From contig JAFSUV010000042.1 in assembly GCA_017450425.1 (NCBI GenBank), forward strand, positions 1 through 11,315: DNA of 11,315 nt, written 5' to 3'. The stretch comes from Kiritimatiellia bacterium. Its GTDB lineage: Bacteria > Verrucomicrobiota > Kiritimatiellia > RFP12 > UBA3636. Both the position numbers and the translations under genes were made by a program. A model generated the notes under the pieces. It had not been told where the DNA came from, ran no database searches, and was given only the letters and a program-made list of their open reading frames with translations. Shown here piece by piece: positions 1 through 7,425 of this stretch; within the stretch, counting starts at the first letter, position 1; each line of letters opens with the position of its first letter.

Positions 1-1
1 C

Positions 2-175
2 GCCGCGATGGATCCTGCGGCCGTGCTTGCGCGCGGCTGGGCTCTCGTGCGCTCCGGCGACGGCCGCGTAAAAAGCCGCGCGGCCGATTTTTCGCCGGGC
101 GAACGCTTCGAGGTGGTTTTTTCCGACGGTCCGGTCGGCGCCGTTTCGCTCGGCCGCCAGCCGCCGCTAATCTAG
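2..175 (+). CDS. xseA: Exodeoxyribonuclease VII large subunit, C-terminal end (5' partial)
   Basis: Only the last 57 codons are present, open from the left edge and ending TAG at 173-175. The translation contains LARGWALVRS followed by VKSRAADFSPGERFEVVFSDG. This matches the conserved XseA tail, which runs 'LaRGYaiv...g..v.s...l.pGd.l.v.l.dG.v.a.v'. In the family, XseA forms exonuclease VII with several copies of the small subunit XseB and degrades single-stranded DNA in the cytoplasm; the tail belongs to the C-terminal beta-barrel. The gene is convergent with the leftward gene that follows: their stop codons interlock, with 9 bp shared. No xseB is seen downstream on this strand. The catalytic part lies outside the window, so the call rests on the tail motif alone. 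Confidence 0.75.
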   Translation, partial: AAMDPAAVLARGWALVRSGDGRVKSRAADFSPGERFEVVFSDGPVGAVSLGRQPPLI

Positions 176-1036
176 CGCCGGCTCGAAGCCGGGGGCGATC
201 CTTCGCATTTGCGGCTGGAGCGTCCGCAGGGTGTTCCGGGCCTCGACCATCGCCGGCGACGGCGCTTGGGGCGGCGACGCGGGGCTTGCGTTTTCGTCCT
301 CCCACTGCTGCCACTTGTCGCGTATCGGCTCGAATCGGGCCGTCATTTCCCGCTGCATCACCCTCAGTTCGTTCGCCCGCGTGAGCAGCTGCCCGCGCTC
401 CACTGCGCCGCCCGGCAACTCGTGAGTGTTGCTGTAGCGCACTTTCTCCAGCGTCTGCGAGATTTCGCCGAGGAGCGCATCGTATTCGGCTTTCGCGTTT
501 TCGTACTCCGCCGCGAACGGATTGCGCGCGCGCTTCGGCTCGGCCTTCGCCCTTTCGCGTTCGTATGTCCCCAGGGCGGTGAAGTAGTCGATCGCGGTGT
601 CGCGCTCGTCGGCGTCGGCTTCGGCGTACGTCTCGCCGTCGAACAGGACGAGGTCGCCTTCGCGCATCCATACCGTCCGGTCCTGCCAGACGCGCTTTCG
701 CAGCACTTTGCACTCCACGAGCGCGGCGTCAGGCCAGTATTTGCGGGATACCGCTTCGACCGGCGTGCCGCCGGCGAGCATGCCGAGCCTTCGCATCGAT
801 TGGTCGTAGCACGCCGAATTGGTGGCGACGACGCCCCACGGGAATCCGGGGTCGGCGTTCAGCGCCGTGCGCGAGTCCGCGCCGCGGGCGGTCTTGGCGG
901 CATTTTCACCGGCGTCGAATCCGGCTTGGTTGCCGGTCCGGAGGGCCGGATTTTTTCCGAGCAGCGGCGCCGCGTACCATACCATTGCCGCAGGCGCGGC
1001 CACGAGCAGCATGGCCAAAAGCAGGAATTTGCGCAT
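167..1036 (-). CDS. Membrane-anchored or exported protein of unknown function
   Basis: 289 residues. I do not recognise a named family. The N-terminus (MRKFLLLAMLLVAAPAAM...) is a short basic end plus a hydrophobic stretch at about residues 4-27, fitting a signal peptide or single N-terminal anchor, so the rest should be periplasmic. Residues about 68-133 (WGVVATNSACYD ... VWMREGDLVLFDG) have the look of a bacterial SH3-like fold, but this is only a resemblance. Residues about 145-245 are charged and likely helical or coiled coil, followed by a Pro/Ala/Ser-rich linker (250-262) and a short helical tail. The frame stays open upstream to 1228, but ATG 1036 is chosen because the signal sequence starts there and it lies 7 bp after the stop of the upstream PAS gene. 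No clear Shine-Dalgarno precedes it, so translation may be coupled to the PAS gene. Its stop overlaps the end of xseA on the other strand. Confidence 0.7.
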   Translation of the reverse strand: MRKFLLLAMLLVAAPAAMVWYAAPLLGKNPALRTGNQAGFDAGENAAKTARGADSRTALNADPGFPWGVVATNSACYDQSMRRLGMLAGGTPVEAVSRKYWPDAALVECKVLRKRVWQDRTVWMREGDLVLFDGETYAEADADERDTAIDYFTALGTYERERAKAEPKRARNPFAAEYENAKAEYDALLGEISQTLEKVRYSNTHELPGGAVERGQLLTRANELRVMQREMTARFEPIRDKWQQWEDENASPASPPQAPSPAMVEARNTLRTLQPQMRRIAPGFEPALD

Positions 1037-1043
1037 TTTGCGT

Positions 1044-2189
1044 TCAGCCGTTCGCGTGCAGCACGGATGCGAAAAGCTCGTCGGCGTCGGCGCATATCGA
1101 TTGAATGCCGGCGATCGTTCCCTTCGCCCCCAGCACCGCTTCGGGCGAGGCGGCGCTTTCGGCGAAAGAGGAAAAGAACGCCGCGATTTCGTCCATTCCG
1201 TTGCGCATGGCCTGGTGGAGGGTTTCAAGCCGCGTCATCGCCCCGCGGACGATTTCGGCGTCGTGCTCGGCGACCGTGACCCTGTCCTTTTCCGTCATGT
1301 CCGAAAAACTGATCACGGCCCCGACGGCGTTCCCCGCGCTGTCGCGGTTGCAGGAGGCGCGGATTTCCACGCGGAAGACTTCGCCGTTGGCCCTCTTGGC
1401 CACGGCGACACCGGCGGCGTCGAAATTCTCGCCGGCGAGCGAGGCGATGATTTCATTCGCGTCGTCCGGGTTTTGCAGGAGGATGCCGAGCGGACGCCCC
1501 ACAAGGTCGCCGGCCGAGAGCCGCCCCCAGATCCTCGCCGTCGCCGGGTTCGCGTATTCGATCCGCGCCTGGGGATCGACGACAACGATCGCGTCGGATG
1601 CGTTCTGGATCGCGTTGTGCTCCGTGCGCAGCATCTCGTCCGTCTGCCGGCGGACTGTTTCGTCGCGCACGAAAAAGCACAGGTGCGGCGTCGAGAGCCT
1701 CAGTTGCGAAACCGAGACTTCGGCCGGGAACACCGACCCGTCGGCCCTCACGCACGAGGCTTGGAGCAGCGTGAAACACTCGCGCCGCAGGTTTTCGTAG
1801 AGCGTGCGCACGAGGTCGCCGTCCGCCCCGGCCACGAGCTGGTCGATCGTCATGTGCGAAAACTGCACGTTGGTGTAGCCGAACGCCGAGGCCGCCCTGC
1901 GGTTCGCGTCGCGCACCCTGCCGTGCAGATCCGTGACGATCGCGGCGTCGTAGATGTTCTGGAAAAGTTCGCCGTAGCCGCCGCCGGGCGGCGCGGAAAC
2001 GCCGGCCGCCGCCGCCGCGGGAGTCGCCGCGATTTTTCCGGTGGAGCCCGGCGCCGCGCCCGGCGGCACCAGACCCGTCGAACCCGGCATGCGGATCGAC
2101 ACCGAGCGCGGATGAATGGATAGCGGACCGTCGGAAATCTCCGGGATGAGGTCGATCCGCATCGTGCTTGCTTTTTTTGCGCTGTCCAT
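1044..2189 (-). CDS. Double PAS-domain protein without an output domain
   Basis: 381 residues from ATG 2189. A second in-frame ATG at 2162 (MRIDLIPEIS) is an equally reasonable start, and neither has a good Shine-Dalgarno. After a Pro/Ala/Gly-rich linker (about 40-70) come two PAS domains. PAS1 at about 72-178 contains YDAAIVTDLHGRVRDANRRAASAFGY and the PAC-like RADGSVFPAEVSVS. PAS2 at about 186-300 contains NASDAIVVVDPQARIEYANPATARIWG and AVISFSDMTEKDR. The last 80 residues look helical. There is no H-box, HATPase, GGDEF, EAL, methyl-accepting or DNA-binding domain, so any signal must pass to a partner. No transmembrane segment is evident, so it is probably cytoplasmic. It is the first gene of a leftward pair with the exported protein at 167-1036, which is its most obvious candidate partner. 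Ligand and target are unknown. Confidence 0.8.
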   Translation of the reverse strand: MDSAKKASTMRIDLIPEISDGPLSIHPRSVSIRMPGSTGLVPPGAAPGSTGKIAATPAAAAAGVSAPPGGGYGELFQNIYDAAIVTDLHGRVRDANRRAASAFGYTNVQFSHMTIDQLVAGADGDLVRTLYENLRRECFTLLQASCVRADGSVFPAEVSVSQLRLSTPHLCFFVRDETVRRQTDEMLRTEHNAIQNASDAIVVVDPQARIEYANPATARIWGRLSAGDLVGRPLGILLQNPDDANEIIASLAGENFDAAGVAVAKRANGEVFRVEIRASCNRDSAGNAVGAVISFSDMTEKDRVTVAEHDAEIVRGAMTRLETLHQAMRNGMDEIAAFFSSFAESAASPEAVLGAKGTIAGIQSICADADELFASVLHANG

Positions 2190-2201
2190 GGCTTGTCGAA
2201 C

Positions 2202-2220
2202 GGGGAGGGAAGGGAAGGGG
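2202..2220 (+). other. Potential G-quadruplex tract
   Basis: Four G-runs of 4, 3, 3 and 4 separated by 1-2 bases (GGGGAGGGAAGGGAAGGGG) satisfy the usual intramolecular G4 pattern. The tract is 12 bp upstream of ATG 2189 of the PAS gene. The G-rich strand is that gene's template strand, so its mRNA would carry the C-rich complement. A regulatory role is only a possibility. Confidence 0.45.
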
Positions 2221-2303
2221 CCAACCGCAAGGCTGCGGTGTTTTCGCCGGCAAAACGAAGCCGCTTTGCCTGTATGCCCGCAAGCATATCACAAAATCGT
2301 TGC

Positions 2304-2349
2304 GGTTGCACAAAGCGGCGCTGCAAACCGCCGCCGCAATCGTGCAACC
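2304..2349. promoter_or_regulatory. Nested inverted repeat upstream of the guaA promoter
   Basis: GGTTGCAC (2304-2311) is perfectly complementary to GTGCAACC (2342-2349). Nested inside, GCGGCG (2315-2320) is complementary to CGCCGC (2329-2334). The element sits in the 277-bp divergent region between the PAS gene and guaA, ending 18 bp before the guaA -35 box. It could be an operator or activator site for either direction, or a terminator-like hairpin without a T-tract. The repeat is seen directly; the function is inferred. Confidence 0.4.
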
Positions 2350-2367
2350 ATGTCCGCGCCGGCAAGT

Positions 2368-2396
2368 TTGACCGGCTGCGGGGCAAGTGGTAGAAT
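2368..2396 (+). promoter_or_regulatory. Sigma70-type promoter of the guaA-trpS-pilD-asmA-hisF operon
   Basis: The -35 box is TTGACC (2368-2373) and the -10 box is TAGAAT (2391-2396), with an exact 17-bp spacer. Each box differs from consensus at one position. The predicted start site is near 2403, leaving a leader of about 64 nt before guaA ATG 2467. No other good promoter is seen before the next four genes, which are tightly packed. Confidence 0.7.
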
Positions 2397-2466
2397 CCGC
2401 GCCATTACACGGATGCAGGAATCGAGTCGAGTCCCGCGCCGCGAATACAAAGCACAAGGAAAAGCA

Positions 2467-3444
2467 ATGTCCGACAAACGCCCCGAATCGATGCAACGCA
2501 TCACCACCGCCGCACAGGCCACCGCCTTCATAGACGAGCAGACGGCGGCTCTCCGCCGCCAGATTGGCGACTCGAAGGTTCTCCTCGCCCTTTCGGGAGG
2601 CGTCGATTCATCGGTCGTCGCGGCGCTCCTCGTCAAGGCCGTCGGAAAGCAGCTCGTGTGCGTGCACGTCAATCACGGACTGCTGCGCAAGGGGGAGCCG
2701 GAGCAGGTCGTGAAGGTGTTCCGCGACGAACTCGGCGCCGATCTGGTGTACGTCGATGCGGTCGATCGCTTCCTCGACAAGCTCGCCGGCGTCGCCGATC
2801 CCGAGCAGAAGCGCAAAATCATCGGCAAGGAGTTCATCGACGTGTTTGCCGAAGAGGCGGCGAAGCTCGACGGCATCAAATTCCTCGCGCAGGGGACGAT
2901 TTATCCGGACATCCTCGAAAGCGGCCCCGTGAAGAGCCACCACAACGTGGGCGGCCTTCCGCCGGAGATGCACTTCGAGCTCGTGGAGCCGATCAAGCTG
3001 CTCTTCAAGGACGAAGTCCGCGTCGTCGGCCGCGCCCTTGGTCTCCCCGAAGGCATGGTGGAGCGCCAGCCGTTCCCCGGCCCGGGCCTGGGCGTGCGCT
3101 GCCCCGGCGCGATCACGCGCGACAGGCTTGAAGCCGTGCGCGAGGCCGATGCGATTTTGCGCGAGGAATTCGCCGCGGCGGGGCTCGCCGGCAAGGTCTG
3201 GCAGTATTTCACCGTCGTTCCGGACTTCAAGAGCACGGGCGTGAAGGACGGCCTCAGGTCTTTCGAGTGGCCGGTCATCATACGCGCGGTCAACACGCGC
3301 GACGCCATGACCGCCACCGTCGAGGAGATCCCGTACGGCCTCCTGCGCACGATCGTGGCGCGCATCACGGCGGAGGTTCCGGGCGTCAACCGCGTCCTTT
3401 ACGATCTCACGCCCAAGCCGAGCGCCACGATCGAGTACGAATAA
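2467..3444 (+). CDS. guaA: GMP synthase, ATP-pyrophosphatase/dimerisation chain lacking the glutaminase domain
   Basis: 325 residues. GMP synthase converts XMP, ATP and an ammonia donor to GMP in the cytoplasm. The PP-loop SGGVDSS is at residues 43-49. It is followed by family signatures: KRKIIGKEF (115-123), AQGTIYPD (141-148), SHHNVGGLP (157-165), FKDEVR (180-185) and PFPGPGLGVR (202-211), ending KPSATIEYE. This matches the C-terminal two-thirds of the usual bacterial enzyme (about 525 residues). The N-terminal class-I glutamine amidotransferase domain is absent: upstream of the start is only promoter and leader. Start ATG 2467 is preceded by AAGGA (2456-2460) at 6-bp spacing. The two-chain form is well known in archaea (GuaAa/GuaAb), so a separate glutaminase chain elsewhere, or use of free ammonia, is expected. 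First gene of the rightward operon; trpS starts 18 bp after its stop. Confidence 0.93.
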   Translation: MSDKRPESMQRITTAAQATAFIDEQTAALRRQIGDSKVLLALSGGVDSSVVAALLVKAVGKQLVCVHVNHGLLRKGEPEQVVKVFRDELGADLVYVDAVDRFLDKLAGVADPEQKRKIIGKEFIDVFAEEAAKLDGIKFLAQGTIYPDILESGPVKSHHNVGGLPPEMHFELVEPIKLLFKDEVRVVGRALGLPEGMVERQPFPGPGLGVRCPGAITRDRLEAVREADAILREEFAAAGLAGKVWQYFTVVPDFKSTGVKDGLRSFEWPVIIRAVNTRDAMTATVEEIPYGLLRTIVARITAEVPGVNRVLYDLTPKPSATIEYE

Positions 3445-3462
3445 TCCGCAATCCGCAGGGCG

Positions 3463-4428
3463 ATGAGAATCCTTACCGGCATACAGCCTTCGGGGCGCCT
3501 GCACCTCGGCAACTACCTTGGCGCCATACGCCAAAGCGTGGAGTTGCAGGCCAGGGCGGACGACTGCTACTACTTCATAGCCGACTATCACGCGCTTACC
3601 ACGGTTTCCGACCCGGCGGCGCTTCGGGAGGCGACGCTCGGCGTCGCCCTCGATTTCCTCGCCGCCGGGCTGGATCCGGAGAAGGTGGTGTTCTTTCGCC
3701 AAAGCGACGTGCCGGAAGTGCAGGAGCTCACGTGGCTGCTTTCGATCGTCGCCTCGGTTTCGCGCCTCGAGCTTGCACACTCGTACAAGGACAAGCTGGC
3801 GCACGGCAAGGAGGCGACCCACGCGCTCTTCTCCTATCCGGTGCTCATGGCGGCGGACATCCTGCTCTACCGCAGCGATCTCGTGCCGGTCGGCAAGGAT
3901 CAAAAGCAGCATCTCGAGATCACGCGCGACCTGGCGGTCAAGTTCAACCGCAAATTCGGCGAAGTGTTCAAGCTCCCCGAAGGGTTCATTCCCGATTCCG
4001 TCGCCACGGTGCCGGGGACCGACGGGCAGAAGATGTCGAAGTCCTACAACAACACGATTCCCCTCTCCGGCTCCGACAAGGAGGTGAAGAAGGCGATCAT
4101 GGGCATTGTCACGGATTCGGCCCCGGTCGAGGCTCCGAAAGACCCGGAGCAGAACAACATCTACAGGATATACAAGGCGGTCGCGACGCCGGAAAAAGCC
4201 GCCGAAATGGCGGAGAGGCTCCGTGCCGGAGGCTACGGGTACGGGGACGCCAAGAAGGAGCTTCTCCGCGCCTACCACGAGCTTCTCGATCCGTTCCGCG
4301 AGCGGCGCGCCGCGCTGGAGGCGCATTTGGACGACGTGCGCGACCGTCTGGCCGCCGGTGCGGCAAAGGCCCGGGTCGAAGCGCGCAAGACACTCGCCGC
4401 CGCGCGCCGCGCCGTGGGGCTGGACTGA
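3463..4428 (+). CDS. trpS: Tryptophan--tRNA ligase
   Basis: 321 residues, close to the usual 325-335 for the bacterial enzyme. It charges tRNA-Trp with tryptophan in the cytoplasm. It is a class-I synthetase: TGIQPSGRLHLGNYLGA at the N-terminus carries the HIGH-type motif as HLGN (residues 14-17), and the second signature is a perfect KMSKS at 190-194. GKDQKQHLEITRD is the typical tryptophan-subsite region, and YRIYKA lies in the C-terminal helical part. Start ATG 3463 has a weak CAGGG (3456-3460) ahead of it. It sits 18 bp after guaA and 6 bp before the prepilin peptidase gene. Nothing in the short gap suggests its own regulation, such as a T-box or attenuator. Confidence 0.96.
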   Translation: MRILTGIQPSGRLHLGNYLGAIRQSVELQARADDCYYFIADYHALTTVSDPAALREATLGVALDFLAAGLDPEKVVFFRQSDVPEVQELTWLLSIVASVSRLELAHSYKDKLAHGKEATHALFSYPVLMAADILLYRSDLVPVGKDQKQHLEITRDLAVKFNRKFGEVFKLPEGFIPDSVATVPGTDGQKMSKSYNNTIPLSGSDKEVKKAIMGIVTDSAPVEAPKDPEQNNIYRIYKAVATPEKAAEMAERLRAGGYGYGDAKKELLRAYHELLDPFRERRAALEAHLDDVRDRLAAGAAKARVEARKTLAAARRAVGLD

Positions 4429-4434
4429 GGCTCC

Positions 4435-5493
4435 ATGGCGGCGTTTTTCGAAAGACTGTCGGCACTCGTTCCGGCCCTGCCGCCAAGGCTCGATCCGGGG
4501 CTTCCGGCGGCGCCGTGGGTCGTGCTTGCCGTTTTTTCCGCCCTGGCGGGCGCGTGCATCGGATCTTTTCTCAACGTCTGCATCTACAGGATCCCGCTCG
4601 ACCAGTCGATAGTGCGTCCGGGGTCGCATTGCATGGCGTGCGGGTCGCCGATCCGGTGGTACCACAACATCCCGGTCTTGAGCTATTTCATGCTGCGCGG
4701 CAAATGCGCGAAGTGCGGCGCCCCGTTTTCGTTCCGCTACGCCGGCGTGGAGCTCTTGACGGCATTTCTCTTCGCGGCCGTTTTCTGCATGTGGCCGCCG
4801 GACGGCGCCGCCGCGCCGCCGTTCGGCATCAGGCTCCTGCCGCTGGAGCGCGGGGCGCACGGCGCGATGCCGTATCCGCCGTGGGCGATCCCGGCGTATT
4901 GGGTCTTCCTGTCGGGCCTCGTTGTCGGCACGTTCGTCGATTTCGACCATTTCATAATCCCGGACTCGGTGACGAAGGGCGGCGTCGCGGCCGGACTCGT
5001 GCTGTCGGCGCTCGTGCCGCAGCTCCAGACCGGGCTTTCCGTCGTTTCCGACGGCGGACCGGGCGGTTTCGCCCGCGTGATCGCGACCGTTCCGCCGACG
5101 TGGCAGGCTGCGCTCTTCCGCTCGGCTGCCGGCGCCGCCGCAGGGTGGTGCCTCGTACAGGGCGTCCGCAAGGCCGGCACCTGGTGGATGCGCCGCCGGG
5201 GGCGGATCGGGCCGGAGGACGACGCCATGGGCTACGGGGACGTGAAACTCGCCGCCGCCATCGGTGCGTTTCTCGGCTGGCAGGCCGTGGCGTTCGCGCT
5301 CGTCGCCGGGGCTCTCGCGGGGTCGCTTGTCGCGCTTCCGGCAGTGGTGGTTCGCAGGAAGGGGCTTCTTGCACGCATTCCCTTCGGGCCGTATCTTGCA
5401 CTCGGCGCTACGGTGTGGATTTTCTGGGGGCATCGTCTTCTTGCCGCGTATCTCATGATGGCGCCGCCGTGGCGCGTGGATGTTTTCGGGTAG
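4435..5493 (+). CDS. pilD: Prepilin peptidase / N-methyltransferase (type IV leader peptidase)
   Basis: 352 residues, inner membrane. The family cleaves leader peptides of type IV prepilins and type II secretion pseudopilins and N-methylates the new end. The N-terminal region has GSFLNVCIYRIP (43-54) and two CxxC pairs, C66/C69 and C91/C94, the zinc-binding part of the methylase domain. The aspartyl-protease motifs are DFDHFIIPD (169-177) and GYGD (266-269), giving D169 and D269 as the likely catalytic pair. Several hydrophobic segments follow the family pattern. It is longer than typical members, with extra loops at about 121-150 and 195-225. Start ATG 4435 lies 6 bp after trpS. No pilin or secretion gene is in the window, so it acts on substrates encoded elsewhere. 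The gene symbol follows the Pseudomonas name; gspO would be equally valid. Confidence 0.94.
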   Translation: MAAFFERLSALVPALPPRLDPGLPAAPWVVLAVFSALAGACIGSFLNVCIYRIPLDQSIVRPGSHCMACGSPIRWYHNIPVLSYFMLRGKCAKCGAPFSFRYAGVELLTAFLFAAVFCMWPPDGAAAPPFGIRLLPLERGAHGAMPYPPWAIPAYWVFLSGLVVGTFVDFDHFIIPDSVTKGGVAAGLVLSALVPQLQTGLSVVSDGGPGGFARVIATVPPTWQAALFRSAAGAAAGWCLVQGVRKAGTWWMRRRGRIGPEDDAMGYGDVKLAAAIGAFLGWQAVAFALVAGALAGSLVALPAVVVRRKGLLARIPFGPYLALGATVWIFWGHRLLAAYLMMAPPWRVDVFG

Positions 5494-5497
5494 CCGC

Positions 5498-7423
5498 ATG
5501 GACGATTTTCCGCTTGCTCCGGTTGTCGGTGGACCTGCTCCGAAAAAGCGGCGTCGCCACACCCGCAACGCGGTGCGCGTGTTTTTCTGCGTGTTTTTCG
5601 CCTTTGCGGCGCTTGTGTCTCTTGCGGCCCTCCGCCTCTCGCGCGGGCTGCCGCGCGAACTCGCGGACAGGCTCGGCACGGCGCTTTCGTCGGAGACCGT
5701 CGCCGTGGAGCCTGCGGACATATCCTTTTCGCTCTTCACGATGTCGCTCAGGATAGGCGAAATCAAGGCGTTCCGGCGCTTCAAGGTGGCAGGGCCGATC
5801 GTTGCCGCGAAGGGCGTCTCGGTGCGTTTCCTGCCGAAAACGGGGGCGAGTCCAAGCGAGTGGGTTTCGTCGCTCAAGATCGACTCGCTCCGGGTCGATG
5901 CGGATCTTTCGTCAGACGGCGACGAACGCGGCGGCCCGCTCGATGCGCTCGAAGGCGTTGTCCTGCCGGATTTTCCGCCCGTGTCCGTCTCGTGCGGCAG
6001 GGCGGATGTGCTGGGTTTCGCGGCGAAGAACGTTTCCTTTTCGCTTTCGGCTTCGAGCAATGCGCTGTCGGCCTGCGATTGCGTCGCGGATTTTTACGAC
6101 GGGAGGCTTCCGCCGCAACGGCTCGAAGGCGCGGTGCGCGTCATTTTCGGCGTTCCGGCCCTGGAGGCCCAGGCGCAGGGGCGGTTCGATCCGAATCTCT
6201 GCGCTCCCGTGCTCTGCCTCGCCGGCGAGGAGGACGTCGCCGAGGAGATCTCGCGCTTCAAGTTTGCGAAAGAGGCCCCGGCGCTCGTTGCGACGTACCG
6301 GTACTGCCCGTCGAACGGCGAGCGCGACCTGAAGCTCTCGATAACGGCCGGCGAGTCGTCGTACAACGGCGTCGCGCTGGAGGGTTTCTCCGGCGACATT
6401 TTCGTGGGGTGTCCCTCATTCTGGGGACGTTTGCGCGTTCCAAACGTCGTGGTCCGCCGCCCTGAAGGCGTCGCCGCCGGCGCGATCGAGCTCGTGCCCC
6501 GCATCGACCGGTTTGACTTTTCCGGCGAATCGACGCTCGACCCGGTCGCGCTTCTCACGATGCTGGAGATTATCGACGAGGGCGATTGGTTTCCTGCGGT
6601 GTTTTCCACGAACACGCAGCTTTCCGCCCGCGGCACGCTCGCGCTCGGCGCGCTCGCGACTAACGAGATACGGGCCGAACTCGCGGCGCCGCTTTTTTCC
6701 GTGCAGGGCATCGCCTTCTCAAACGCCGTCTCCTCGATGCGCCTTTCCGGCGACGAACTTGAAATCCCCGATTTCACGGCGCAGGTGTTCGACGGCGGTT
6801 TTTCGGCCAGGGCCGTCATGCGGCTTCCTGCGGCGGAAGATTCGCCGACGAACCGTCCGGTCGATTTTTCGGCCAGGCTCGACAACGCGTCCTACGCGGC
6901 CGTCTCGTGCTTCCGCAATCCGGGTTCGGAACCGGAGGGCGGTTTGGTTTCGACCTCGATTTCGCTCGTCGGGCCGTTCGACGACATCGTGGAGAAGCGG
7001 TTCAAGGAAACCGTCGGCTCGGTCTCTCTCGACATCAAGGACACGCGAATATACCGGATACCGGTTTTCGCCGGTCTTACCGACTTGCTCGCCAATTCGA
7101 TACCGGGCATCGACTGGCTTGTCGATGCGGACAAGCTTTCGATGCGCGGTTCGATCGGCGGCGGCAGGCTCCGCGTGGAAAAACTGGCCATCGACGGCAC
7201 CGTCGCAAGCCTTTCCGGCAAGGGCAGCATATATTTCCCGGAACGCGACATCGATCTCAAGTTCAAGGGGCACCTCCTCAACCGCTCGACATGGCTCGGC
7301 GAAGGAATATACTGGATGCTCTCGCCGATTTCGAAAATGCTGGAAATACGCGCGACAGGCGCGGCGGATTCGCCGAGATGGTCGTCCGCCACGTTCCAGT
7401 CCAACCCTTCAAGGAGAAAGTGA
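5498..7423 (+). CDS. AsmA-like envelope protein with one N-terminal membrane anchor
   Basis: 641 residues from ATG 5498, four bases after the pilD stop. ATG 5480 would add six residues and overlap pilD by 14 bp. A basic stretch KKRRRHTR (16-23) precedes a single hydrophobic segment (about 26-46). The rest is a long, beta-rich, weakly repetitive region expected in the periplasm. The last 120 residues carry the pattern seen at the end of AsmA/TamB-related proteins: SMRGSIGGGRLRVEKLAIDG, then LSGKGSIYFPERDIDLKFKG, then ISKMLEIRATGAADSPRW. Family members bridge the inner and outer membranes and are linked to phospholipid transport. The assignment comes from overall architecture, not a catalytic motif, so the exact subfamily is open. 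Its stop is 2 bp before hisF, and the hisF ribosome-binding site lies inside its last codons. Confidence 0.7.
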   Translation: MDDFPLAPVVGGPAPKKRRRHTRNAVRVFFCVFFAFAALVSLAALRLSRGLPRELADRLGTALSSETVAVEPADISFSLFTMSLRIGEIKAFRRFKVAGPIVAAKGVSVRFLPKTGASPSEWVSSLKIDSLRVDADLSSDGDERGGPLDALEGVVLPDFPPVSVSCGRADVLGFAAKNVSFSLSASSNALSACDCVADFYDGRLPPQRLEGAVRVIFGVPALEAQAQGRFDPNLCAPVLCLAGEEDVAEEISRFKFAKEAPALVATYRYCPSNGERDLKLSITAGESSYNGVALEGFSGDIFVGCPSFWGRLRVPNVVVRRPEGVAAGAIELVPRIDRFDFSGESTLDPVALLTMLEIIDEGDWFPAVFSTNTQLSARGTLALGALATNEIRAELAAPLFSVQGIAFSNAVSSMRLSGDELEIPDFTAQVFDGGFSARAVMRLPAAEDSPTNRPVDFSARLDNASYAAVSCFRNPGSEPEGGLVSTSISLVGPFDDIVEKRFKETVGSVSLDIKDTRIYRIPVFAGLTDLLANSIPGIDWLVDADKLSMRGSIGGGRLRVEKLAIDGTVASLSGKGSIYFPERDIDLKFKGHLLNRSTWLGEGIYWMLSPISKMLEIRATGAADSPRWSSATFQSNPSRRK

Positions 7424-7425
7424 CA

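Noticed and set aside
2172..2178. A7 homopolymer in codons 4-6 of the PAS gene as a phase-variable switch
   Set aside because: Seven bases is short, and the start may lie downstream at 2162, which would place the tract outside the gene.
2190..2466. Remnant of a glutaminase domain upstream of guaA
   Set aside because: The stretch contains a promoter, palindrome and leader, and no amidotransferase motif in any frame.
2608..6060. Very long open frame on the minus strand (about 1150 codons) opposite guaA, trpS, pilD and part of the AsmA-like gene
   Set aside because: It is Arg/His-rich with no recognisable domain and lies antisense to clearly conserved genes. Such frames arise from GC-rich codon bias.
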